Below, in pieces: positions 23,278 through 34,800 of a DNA stretch of 64,000 bases. The stretch is taken from NCBI RefSeq assembly GCF_029931775.1, contig NC_079321.1, positions 74,349,524 through 74,413,523 of the forward strand, read 5' to 3'. Under the pieces are notes generated by a model that ran no database searches, was not told the DNA's origin, and saw nothing but the letters and a program-made list of their open reading frames with translations. Source of the DNA: Euleptes europaea (lineage: Eukaryota; Chordata; Lepidosauria; Squamata; Sphaerodactylidae). A program made the position numbers and the translations under genes. How positions within the stretch are numbered: position 1 is the first letter of the stretch; every line of letters starts with the position of its first letter.

Positions 23278-24010
23278 ATAGAAGAGATGGTATTGGTTTT
23301 CTCCACACCTCTGCTTAAGACCAATTCAGCTATGTAAGCACTGTATATATTCTCCATGTGATTTGGTTGACCGAGTGGAAGTTTGAATCAAGTACTACCA
23401 GAGGCAACAACCATGATTCTCTGGCTAGGACTTACTGGCAGATTGAAGGTACCTGTTTAGAAATGGTTCCTGGTTGTTTCTATGTTTGTTTTTGTATGTG
23501 GCTGTAGAACGTGGTAACTTGGAAAAAAATAAGTGGGTCCTATGCGTGCCAACAGACTCAGAGTGTTACTTTATAAATGCTTCTTTTCCACATCCAGCTT
23601 CTACAAGAAATGGTTGTTCCACTTTTGAAACTGACCTCTACAGATGTTGTATTCTATAGAAATTTGTCCATATATGTATATATGTTATATATTTAGTCAT
23701 GGGTTCAAATAATCTGTTTTAAATTGGATTTCGGATACTTGGTATTTGTGAACAAGTTACCAGCTTGTCTTTAATTTCTTATTACCTCTCATTTCTACAC
23801 TTGTACCTGCTTTGATCTTTGACTGGTTTTATTTAAAGGTCAGGCTGCAGTTTTAGACATGGCATTTGTCCTAAGTCTACAACCCACTGTTGTTCCACAG
23901 CCTCTTTTTAATTCACTGACTTGGTGGATTGCCGCCTTTTGTAATGAGCTTTCAGTGCCACAACAAAAGTACTTCTTTGTTACCAATAAACGGTTTTCCT
24001 CTACTCAAGG
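23278..24010 (+). other. TPD52L1: TPD52L1 3' untranslated region
   Basis: No repeat or coding signal is seen after the stop. A canonical AATAAA lies at 23985-23990, followed by a TCTACTCAAGG stretch and T/G-rich sequence, which would place cleavage near 24005-24015. The end is inferred from the signal only. Confidence 0.6.
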
Positions 24011-24014
24011 ACTC

Positions 24015-24825
24015 TCTGGCTGTAGGTTTCTGTTTCTTTGCAATCAGTAAGTAAACAATATAAGAGAATTAAGGTATTCAGAAATAACTTATGCAGCACT
24101 ATCTAGCTGCTGTAAGAAATGCTGATTTTTAAAAACATTTTGTTTAAGCAAACTTGTGAAAGACAAAATTAGTATTTCAAAGCTTTCTAGTCAACTTATT
24201 TTTCTCATAAGTTTTTTTTCTCATACTGCTGATTAAGAGCCAAGAAAGATGTGCCCAATCCCTATGGTAACATTTAGTTCAAGATGAAATGTTATGTAAT
24301 GTTATTGCCATCCAAGTTTTCCCTCATGCTTCACTTCAAATGGCTTAGTCAAGGCCTGGGGAGTGTGCTAAGCATGGGAATATATCTTCTATAAGTTAAC
24401 TTCACCGGTGTTCCTGTAACACAGTTTGCACCTACCATGAGCTTTAACTGGAACATGAATGGGTGCCAAAGGTGATATCTTCTAGGGGCTAATTCATACA
24501 AACAGTGCCAACCTCTCTTAAGCAGAAATTAATGTGGAAAAATGTCACATTAGTCCCCTGCACTTTGATTTTTTAACAGAGGATAGAATGGGTCTGAATC
24601 TTTTTGGCACTGTAATCTGTTGAACTAGCTGTCATAATTGTTTTGTACAAAAATACAGCTAACACATCTTTGCAAAAATAAAAAAAACCTGGGATAGGCA
24701 GCTATAGATAGTCATGTTAAATTCTTGCTCTCTAGCAGTTCTCCCCCTTTCCAGGAACCTGGAAATTTCTTCTCTCATTTCTGTCTCTACTTGATAAGAA
24801 CAACCAGTACTAAGCCAATATATAC
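24015..24825. other. Intergenic sequence between TPD52L1 and HDDC2
   Basis: AT-rich, with no recognised repeat or gene. It is the left part of the short convergent intergenic region. Confidence 0.45.
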
Positions 24826-25400
24826 TCAATAGAATTCAATGAGCAACTATTTGTGTATTTCAACAATTATATGAAAATACAAACATTGTAACAGTAATGT
24901 GAATGTGCAAACAAAAGTTTTTTCAACAACATAAGCAAAGACCACACAAAGCAATAGCAGTCCACAAGGGAGGATGGAGAAGTCCACTAGCAAGGGGCTT
25001 GTGAGCCTCAAACAATGAGCAGTCTCAATTGGACCACAAATTGCAAATCCACGTATCAAACATTTGAAATATGCAAGAACATGGCACAAAGTGCCCAGCG
25101 AAGCTCAGAGCGGAGCCCGGGAACGCCTTCTGGATGTATAGCCACCAATATACATTGGCTTCTTCAGCCAGCATTAAATCTCTTTGGCAGTCACAGTGGA
25201 ACCCGCAAAATTAATGTAGCTAAAAATAGCTCAGTCTTTAACGTTTGCCACAGTCTCTTGCCCTTATCTGGATGTTTGTGTCTGGTTTCCTATTTTTTAG
25301 AATATACAAGCTCATGTGTGCATATGCAATATACAAGCTCATATAGGCCCCCCGAAAGACATCTGAATCTAGTTTAGCATGTATACTCTTTTAACAAACC
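24826..25400 (-). mobile_element. Penelope-like remnant (intergenic)
   Basis: The minus strand carries GGCTGAAGAAGCCAATG and a following hairpin near 25140-25175, the typical degenerate hammerhead-like end of Penelope-like elements. The rest of the block is AT-rich and only tentatively part of it. Confidence 0.4.
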
Positions 25401-25754
25401 CTACCCAAGCCTGACTTTCACTAGAGCAATACAGTAGTAACCTGTACAGTAGCACACACACCCCGTCTGAAGTTGAGCAAGCTGTTAAGATACCAAGGGG
25501 ACAGGCTATTTCTCCTTTGCAAGAAAGCGGATTCTGGTTCTTCCTGCAGATTATCACATCTTCATCCTTTATTTAAGTATCACCACATGTTTCACTTGAT
25601 CCGATTTCAAAAAATGGGAACATTGTCACTTACTTTGAGGAGAGTTGCCTAAAATAGCAGTGGGCACAGGAGACTATCTGAGCCAGAAGCTGCGCAGTTG
25701 CTTATGCCACTTAAAATCCAATGATCAAAACCAACACACAACACAGGGAGCATA

Positions 25755-25796
25755 AATTTTTTAATTTAGATATTTTTATTTTATTCAAAAGTCTAC
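25755..25796 (-). terminator. HDDC2: Possible HDDC2 poly(A) signals close to the stop
   Basis: On the minus strand two overlapping AATAAA hexamers (plus-strand TTTATT at 25775-25780 and 25780-25785) begin only about 12 nt after the stop codon. A further AATAAA lies near 25567-25572. The first would give an extremely short 3' UTR, so the later one may be the one used. Confidence 0.4.
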
Positions 25797-25894
25797 TCAA
25801 GATGCAGGATCACTGTTTGATGCAGCTATTTTTGTTTTTCTTTCTGTGTTTATGGAAGACACAAGCTGAACTATTTCTGGGTGATTAAATTTTC
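25797..25894 (-). CDS. HDDC2: HDDC2 exon 6 (terminal coding exon)
   Basis: 98 bp, completing the split Gly codon and then KFNHPEIVQLVSSINTERKT, KIAASNSDPAS and TGA. Acceptor TTGATCTGCAG. The FNHPEIVQLVS motif is conserved in the family. Confidence 0.93.
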
Positions 25895-28800
25895 CTGCAG
25901 ATCAAGAGATCACAGTTAGTTAAGATGCCTTCTCATTTTGTTAGGTACTAGAAAATAGCAGAGATATTTCTAAGCACTTTTCAACATAAACTCCTTAATT
26001 GCACATGGCTTTTCATCCCATTTATCCTTGCAGCCTGTTTCATAAACCTCAGTGGAAGACAGTAAGGTAGGGACACTGCCACCAATGGTACAGAGGTTGG
26101 GAACCAATGCTCTTACTATTATGGAGAAGTATCACATGTAGGCCATATACTTCTAAAGTGTTAATAGCATAGACCACAACAAACAATGCACCGAATTCCA
26201 CTTTCCCAACATGTGTTTTCCAAGACCGCAGTTAGCCATGTTTGTGATAAGCACGCCAGATTTCTGTTTAAAGAGAAAAAATTAATCCAACTGAATGCAT
26301 GGAAACCTTATGTTTGCCAAAAATAGCTCTACATTTTCATTTCCATCCCACCTTTTGACTCACAAAAATGCAGGGAGTTCAATAACTTAATGAAAGCAAT
26401 TTAACTTTGTATAATGGAAAGTCACAAGTAGCTTGGTTTTAGTAATGTCTGCAAAGCCTGGAATTGAAGCTGCCTTATACTGAATCAGACCATCAGTCCA
26501 TCAAAGTCCATATTGTCTATTCAGACTGACAGTGGCTCTCCAAGGTCTTAGGCAGAGGTCTTTCACGTTACCTGCTACATGGTCTTACAAAAAACTCACA
26601 GGAGATGCCAGGGACTGAAACCAGGACCTTCTGCATGCCAAGCAGATGCTCTGCCACAGAGCCACAGCTCCTCCCAATTCTAAATTGCAAAGCCATTTAC
26701 AATGTATCTCTTTTTTTGGAGGCTCAGAAGACTGATAAGTATTTGTCTGGCCTGCTTGAAGATTTCCCCCCACTTTTTTTGCGATCAAGTCACAGCTGAC
26801 CCTTATGGCGACCCTGCAGGCTTTTCAAGGCAAGAGACATTCAGAGGTGATTTGTCATTGCCTAGCTCTGAGTAGTGACCCTGGGCTTCTTTGGTGATCT
26901 CTCATTCAAATACTAGCCAAGGCCAACCCTGTTTTGCTTTCAAAATCTGACAAGATTGGGCTAGCCTGGACAATCCCAAATCAGGGCAGCTTTAGGCTAC
27001 CTGGGAATTAAACAACTCACTGATAACCTTTCCAATGTTAGAGGGCTTTTTTTTCAGGAAGTACCCACTAAAATGCTTAAATGTACAACACAAATTCTTT
27101 AATTTCCATTATTCTAATTATCAGCCATTTCTGAGGATTGGGCTGAAAGTGTAGTGGAGGCGGCATGACCCTGCTGCCAGCGTAAGTAACCTCTTATCAC
27201 GGAATAAGAGGCACTTATGCTGGCAGTGGGGGCAATTCTGTCAGCGCCTGGGTGCTGCATGCTGCTCCTCTGACAGCAGTGTCTCCAGGACCTGAATCCC
27301 AGAAGAGAAATGCGGGGAGTTGGGGGGAGCTGACTATAGTCAGCTTCCTAAGCCCTTCCAGCCCGGGAATACTCCCGTCAGAAACAGCGTTGCTGCACCA
27401 GGTTTTTCTTGGCGCAGCATCGCTGTTTTCAATGGGTCTAATTTCCCCATTTTCTATTTATTTGTTTTTTAAAAGGCCTTTTTTAGCCTTGCAGGGGCCG
27501 GGGAACCTCTTTGGAGGTGCCATGGAGGACGCTCAGGCACGTTGTTCCTGGCTGCTGCAAGGCTCAGGAATGAGCTGTACGTCAGCACATTTGGTTGTGG
27601 TTAATGGGGACCAAGTCCTATGAGGAAAGGTTGAAGGAGTTCGGTATGTTTAGTCTGGAGAGGAGACAACAGAGAGGTGATATGATAACCACATACAGGT
27701 TAAAAGGGGGGGGCAGTATGCAGACTTATTTTACCCCTTTGTTAATTGGTTTTTTTGATGTTAAGTCCCCGGAAGAGGAATATCTAACTTACAGAAAAAT
27801 CAGCATTCGATGTGATCAGGCGCAGACTTTTAGATATAGAAACACAGGAGCTTAGAAGCTATGCAAGTAGTAGATGTTCAAATGGACAATCTATTGCACT
27901 ATACTTGTCTAACTACACCACAACAGCATATAGCATATATGTTTGCCAGGCTCAATGCACTATCCTTCGCCTTGTTACACGGAAGATTTCATAAAATCCC
28001 ATTTAAGAATAGAATTTGCGCTTGCAGGAATGGTGAACTAGAAATCACTTGTGCATGTCCTTTTTAATTGCTCTTTTTATGCTTGCAACCGATCCCAATT
28101 CATTGACCAGCTGTTTACAAATAGGGAATGGCTTTCTGATGAAGTTAGGACATCCTACCTTATGATCACACAAAATCCAAAAATAACTGATTCAGTTGCA
28201 AGGTTCTTACAGTTAGCAATCAGATATTGTGAATGGTATGTAGCATTCCTTAATGGCTGATTCGGGATTGTTTTATCCAATTTTATCTATTTATACTCTG
28301 ATCTATCCTAATGTACGTTTTTCTTTCTATATGAAGAAGAGTTGGTTTTTATATGCCAACTTTCTCTGCCACTTAAGGATCAAACCGGCTTACAATCACC
28401 TTCCCTTCCCCTCCCCACAACAGACACCCTGTGAGGTAGGTGACGCTGAGAGAGAATGACTTGCCCAAGGTCACCCAGCTGGCTTCGTGTGTAGGAGTGG
28501 GGAAACAAATCCAGTTCACCAGATTAGTCTCTGCTGCTCATGTGGATGAGTGGGGAATCAAACCCGGTTCTCCAGATCAGACTCCACCGCTCCAAACCAC
28601 CGTTCTTAACCACTACACCACGCTGGCTCTCCAATAAAGGCATGTGTATGTGTGTGATGTGATAACCATCTTCAAGGGCTGTCATATAGAGGATGGTACA
28701 GAGTTGATTTCTGTTGCCCCAGAAGGCCGGACCAGAACCAATGGGTTGAAACTGAATCAAAAGAGTTTTTGGCTAAACATTAGGAAGAACTTTTGGACAG

Positions 28801-31800
28801 TTAGATTGGTTCTTTGGTGGGACAGGCTTCCTCAGGAGGTGGGGGGCTTTCCTTCTTTGGAGGTTTTTAAGAAGTGGCTAGATGGCCATCTGACAGCAAT
28901 GCTGATTCTGTGAACTTAGGCAGACCATGAGAGAGAGGGCAGGAAGGGTTGCATCAGTGTTTGGCTCTTGTGGCCCTTTTTTACATGCCCAGGGTAATGC
29001 TGATAGCCACTCTGGGGTGAGGAAGCAATTTTCCTTCAGGCCAGATTGCAAAATAAATAAATAAATAAAAAATCTCCAGGATCTCTGGTCAATCTTCTGG
29101 CCATGGAGCAGGGGTCACTGGGTGTGTGTGAGGGGGAGGCAGTTGTGAATTTCCTGCATTGTGTAGGAGGTTGGACTAGATGACCCTGGTGGTGCCTTCT
29201 TATTCTATGATCCTATTATTCTAATGTCAAGATCTCACCCAGACTTGCAGTATTAATCAGACAGAATTTAGGAAAACTGCTGCATGTCAGCTATCTACAG
29301 TTCCAGTTCAGTTCTGGAAGGAACAGAGTTGAAAGACTCTGTTTTTGCATGAAAATAGCCTTATAATTACAGGCGTAAGTTGTTAAAACAGATTACATAT
29401 CTCATACTTGGGTACGCCTATTTGCTGCAAACAGGTCAGTAGAGCCAATACTTGCAAAAAACCCTAGCATATATTAGCTGCATATGAGAGTATGATTCCC
29501 AAAACAAATGCCGAATAAATGTGCCAAATTCATTCCACGTGTATCCTCACTGCGGGTTTAGTTCAGTTTTCCAAGGGCCAAAGTGTTATGTTCTCTTCAA
29601 ACAGAAGTTGCCGGGTGCGGGTCTAAATGAGACCTGGGTAAAAGGTGGCATTCAAGCTGCCTCCTCAGCATCATTTTCCTGACCTGAAACAGCATTGAAG
29701 CACTGATGTTTTTCCTATTGGGGTGAACATACAGGTATCCAAGTCAGGCACTGTGTTTACTAAACAGGGTTAAGTATTAGCTCTGGGGGGACTGTTTCAG
29801 GTCAGAAGGTTTCAACACTGCCTCACACCACGGTCCCTATTTGAACTGGGCAGATATGATTTGCAGAAGAAAACAATGCTGGGTTTTCCATTCAAAAACT
29901 CCAGCCATCATATCTGGTTTGGCCCTCGTGGTACCCAAGCACAGCAGTTCTCTTTTCAGAACCTTTCTACCATTATAAACAACAAAAATCATTGCTTACC
30001 TGCAGTTGAATTGTAAAATTCTTGTAGTCTTCCAGGGTTGTTTTCTAATTCTTCATACTCAAAAGCTTGAAGTATCATCTCACATTGGTCCAGCTCTTTC
30101 ACAAATCTTGCCTCAGGACTAGATTGGTATTCATATTCCTAAATGGAATGAGCATCATCAAAAATGTATTTAAGTCACTTTTATTGAGAGGGAAGATCAA
30201 TAAAACCACATAGTTGTGCACAGGAGCATATACTCCATATCACTGATTATATAATTTTCATAGGAGGCAAATTACATGCAAAAATTATCCTATACAAGTA
30301 GGAAACTACAAGGACTTGTGGGGGGCATACACTTTTTCCCATCTGAATTAATAGCATATGCCTGTGGGAACAGGGTTGTCAGGTACTCTTGGCAGCTGGC
30401 GGTGTGTGTGTGTGTGGGGGTTAACTTACCCAACCAGAATAAACTCGGAATAAATGCACACACTCTTTTCTTAGGAGTTACACAGTCTAAGCATTTGTGG
30501 CAATGTAAGTTATTAAATTCCATAAATGGTGTATATTATCTCTATTACTTCATAATCTAACATTTCCCCACATCTTATTTCCTGGAATGATTCAGCCCAT
30601 TTATGCTTAATTGAAAGCACAGAGGGATACGTACCACAATCAGGCTATTTTTATACCATATGAGCAAAGTCCTATGAAGGAAACCATTTCAATAAAGAAA
30701 TTGCTACAAACTTCCTCAGGTATGTCCTTCACAAGACCTGATCCAAGGCCCAACCCAGCCTGCCAGCAACATACTATGGATTTCCAATTGCCTGCCCTTT
30801 GAAATTTATAGTAACACAGGAAGATGTTTTCAAGTTATCAAGTTCCCCATACATAGCTGTTGTTGACAACAAAGTTTATTGTTTGAGGCCCATAACTATT
30901 GGGCTGGATTTGGCTTGGTTGTTAACAAATTCTACAGGCTTGACTTGCACAAAATTTCATTTGGGATTCAGTAAATTCCCAAATCTAGTATGTGAACATC
31001 AGCCATTCTACATTCAATAGACAAAAATACCCCTTTAGAACTGTCATAAGTCAGGAGTCGTGCGGTCCAGGCAGGCTCTTGACATGAGTTAGGCCCATTT
31101 CTGTTCAAGAGCATCTTTCGGTTTTGTTTCCCTAAGCTGTTCAACCTATCCCCCCCCCTGCCTCCCCCCACCCTGCTCTGACCTTGAGTCGCAAGCAGGC
31201 GACTTCAGTATTATGGCTTGCTCGCTCCCTGCTTCCCACCAGGCACTGTTATCTCCCAATTCCCAGGCCTGCTTGATCTTGCACCTGGGGTTGCTTTGTG
31301 CTTAAAGTTATGCTTTGTAGAATGGATGGTCATTAGCAGCTTTGGACCTGTGGATTGCTTATGCTGTACCTGCGGCTCCTGAATAAATGTTTACCTGCTT
31401 TAGACCTGCCTGTCTGAGCGAGTGACTTTTTGGGATTGCCGAGGTTGGCTGGAGAACCTCACAAGAACACTACAAAGATCGCTTTAAAATAGTAACTTTT
31501 AATAGTTAAATGCATTACAGCTGTTTAAACGCTTACCTCCCAAAGTTCATAAATTTCTTTCTTTAAGTCTTCTGACAGCAATTGGGTCAAATGTTTCATA
31601 GCATCCTGAAAAACAATCCTACGTTTTGTTTGGTGTTAAACAAATTTGAGATTTGAGTTTCTGCTTTGGGGGAAATTAACTTCTCTCTAGAACCTAGTAT
31701 TTAGAACCAGCAGGAACTGCCAGATTATCCTGGCAGACAGAATAAAAATATCAATATTCACAGAGAATTCTCCGTTAAAAGAGATTATCCCCAGCAACTT

Positions 31801-34800
31801 AATAGCAATCAAAGGAAGCAGAAAATGATATGATTATCATTAGCTAATCACTAATTCCCAAACTAAAATGTAAGAGTTAAGGCAGAAACTATCAAGTCAA
31901 AAGAATTGCTATAAGGATTTCCCTATCCTATTGCAAGGCATCAGGCCCTTAACAAGATTCTTGAAGTAGAATATGACTCTGACCTCTAGTAACCATCAGA
32001 ATGGACAAAAAGTAGGTAGTTGTTAGCCCACAGCAAAATTCAGAAACAAAAAGGTATGTAATAACATTTATTAAGACCAACCAAAATAGCATACAATATA
32101 ACATGCAAGCTTTTGAGTTCTCCAAATTCTTCATCAGGCTGGATTTTAAAAAACTGGGAATGAATCTGGGAAATTTCACTAGGTAATATCATTACAAGTT
32201 GACTTATACTGACTCTTCACTTAGAACTTGAACTAAATTAATTTCCAATATTATCAACATGCCCTGACCTGGATAGCCCTGGTTCATAGTTGGATGGGAG
32301 GCCAACAAGGAATACCGAAGTCATTATGCAGAGGCAGGCAATGGCAAACCACATCTTACCTTGAAAACCCTACGAGTCGCCATATGTTGGCTGCGAGTTG
32401 ACAGCAAAAAAAAGTAACATAAGGACTACTATGTAGTTCCTCTGCTGTCAGCCTTTTAAGTGATTTGCGCATACTGTCTAGTGTCAGAGAGACACTGGCT
32501 ATTATATGTTCAGTTGGAGGGCTTCCATTTTTTGCTTGTCCACAGGATTTCAGGGGCACAACCTGATACCAGCCAGCCACGCTCTGTGCACATTAAAACC
32601 AGCAAAGAATTCTTCACAGGATGCTGGCTTTACGGTCACAGCCTTGACAATCTATTCTTCCCCCCCTTTTTTGTTTTTAACTTCCAGTCTGATAAAGAGT
32701 TCTGGCGAACTCAAAAGCTTGCACACTGTATAGTGTTATTTTTGGTTGGTCTTGTATTACATGGCTTTTGCTTTTGAATCTATATATCTAAGAGAGCCAG
32801 CGTGGTGTAGTGGTTAAGAGCGGTGGTTTGGAGAGGTGGATTCTTATCTGGAGAACCGGGTTTGATTCCCTACTCCTCCACATGAGCGGTGGAGGCTAAT
32901 CTGGTGAACTGGATTTGTTTCCCCACTCCTACACACGAAGCCAGCTGGGTGACCTTGGACCAGTTACACTCTCTCAGTCCCACCCACCTCACAGGGTGTC
33001 TGTTGTGGGGAGGGGAAGGGAAGGTGATTGTAAGCCGGTTTGAGTCTCCCTTAAGTGGTAGAGAAAGTCGGCATATAAAAACCAACTCTTCTTCTAATTC
33101 TCACATGTGCCTGAGGATACCTAAATCCCACAGATAGCAGGCACACTCACCCCAACAGGATTTTCTGCAGAACTGGAGGACCCGTAGGACTGCAGAAAAT
33201 TCTGAAAATTAAAAAGGGGGGGGGGGAGGCCTCGCCATGCCCAGAGCATGTCTGGGTGAGATGGCAAGAGCAGGGCTGTCTGTGGCAGGGGAAGGCCTCC
33301 CTGCGGCCACAGCGTGTCCAGATGAGGCGGTGAGCAGCAAGAGAAGGCGGTCTGTGGGGGGGAGGGAGGCCTTGCCTTACCCAGAGCACATCCGGGCGAA
33401 GCAGCTATAGCAGGTCTGTGGGGGAAGAGAGAGAGAGTTGGGATAGGGGCAGAAAAAGAGTTGGGACAGGGAGGTAGAAAGAGAGAACTGGGGTGTGAGG
33501 AACTGCTCTGTTTCTTGTTCTGGTCTGCCCGTACAAGCGGCAGGTCAGACCTTTGCTAGAACTTTGGTTCAGGCTTGGCTGGAATATTTCCCCTGCATAG
33601 GCCTCTGCTGGAATGCCCCGCTCTCACTCCTTTCACAGTACCCTCCTCCCTTCCCTGACCTTGGCTTTGCAGAGTTGTATTAACGAGCTTCCTGATGTCT
33701 TTGATGTCTGCTCAGTAGTCTGGTACGGTTATCATCCCATTCCCAAAACATGTACTTGACACCTGTGTGGAAGAACTGTTTATAATCTCACTCTTTTGTA
33801 ATAGCAAGCACTTGCAACTTGGACCGTGTAAGGGCCTAGATATACCTGATGCCTTACAATAAACTTACCTGCTTCTGGATGGTCGTCTGAGCGAGTGATT
33901 TTATGGAAGTTGCCCAGGGAGGCTGGAAAGCCTTACAGTGTAGAGAGAAAGAAAGCTGGGGTAGGGTGGCAGAAAGAGTTAGGGTGGTAGAGCAAAAAGA
34001 GAGTTGGGGTAGCGAGGCAGCAACCTCTGGGTGACTTGATACCACCTGACAGTGATAAGTCAACTAGGCCTGTCTGCTTGCTACTGTTCAATAGCAGCCA
34101 CCCTATGAAAGCCAGTGTGGCCTGGCAGTTAGAGGTTCAGAGCAGGATCTGCGAGACCCATGTTCAAATCCCCATCTTTCTGTGGAAGCTCACTGGGTCA
34201 TTTTGGACTAGCCACTTACTTTCAGTCTAACCTACCTCATAGGGTTGTTGTGTGGATACAAAGGAAGAAAGGAGACTAATGTAAGCTGCTTTGGCCCCCA
34301 CTGTGGAGAAATACCATAGTTTCCAAGGTGAGGAGGAGGCTTCAGGTGAGGAGGAGACAGAAAGCTTAGGATAGAGGGGCAGATAAAGGTAGGTTGGCTG
34401 TTGGGTGGGAAGGGGACAAAGTTGCCAACTCCAGGTTGGGGAATTCCTGGAGATTTCAGGGGTGGAGCCTGGGGAGGATGATGTTTGAGGAGGGGAAGAA
34501 CCTCACAAGGGTATAATGCAATACATTCCACCCTCCCAAGCAGCCATTTCCTCCAGGAGAACTAGTGTTGCCAACCTCCAGGTGAGGGCTGGAAATAACC
34601 AGGAATTACAACTCCAGATGACAGAGATCAGTTCCCCTGGAGAAAATGACTGCTTTGGAGGGTGAGCTCTATGGCATTATACCTTGCTGAGGTTGCTTGC
34701 CACCCTAAACCTCACCCTGTCAAGGCTTCACAACCAAATCTCCAGGAATTTCCCAACCTGGAGCTGGCATCCCTAAGGGGAATTGATCTCTGTAGTTGGG

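Larger units (their letters stand above)
27600..29215 (+). mobile_element. CR1 LINE 3' region split by a nested LINE and SINE
   Basis: CR1 coding sequence (TSYEERLKEFGMFSLERR) at 27600-27690 resumes at about 28655 (ITIFKGCHIEDGTELISVAP), then continues to the 3' UTR with GGTTGGACTAGATGACCC and the ATTCTA terminal repeats near 29215. A TGATATGATAACCA / TGATGTGATAACCA pair brackets the inserted block, consistent with its target duplication. Confidence 0.8.

Noticed and set aside
32793-32890. A tRNA gene at the head of the SINE copies
   Set aside because: The box A and B motifs are present, but no cloverleaf with proper acceptor pairing is evident and the sequence runs into the SINE body.
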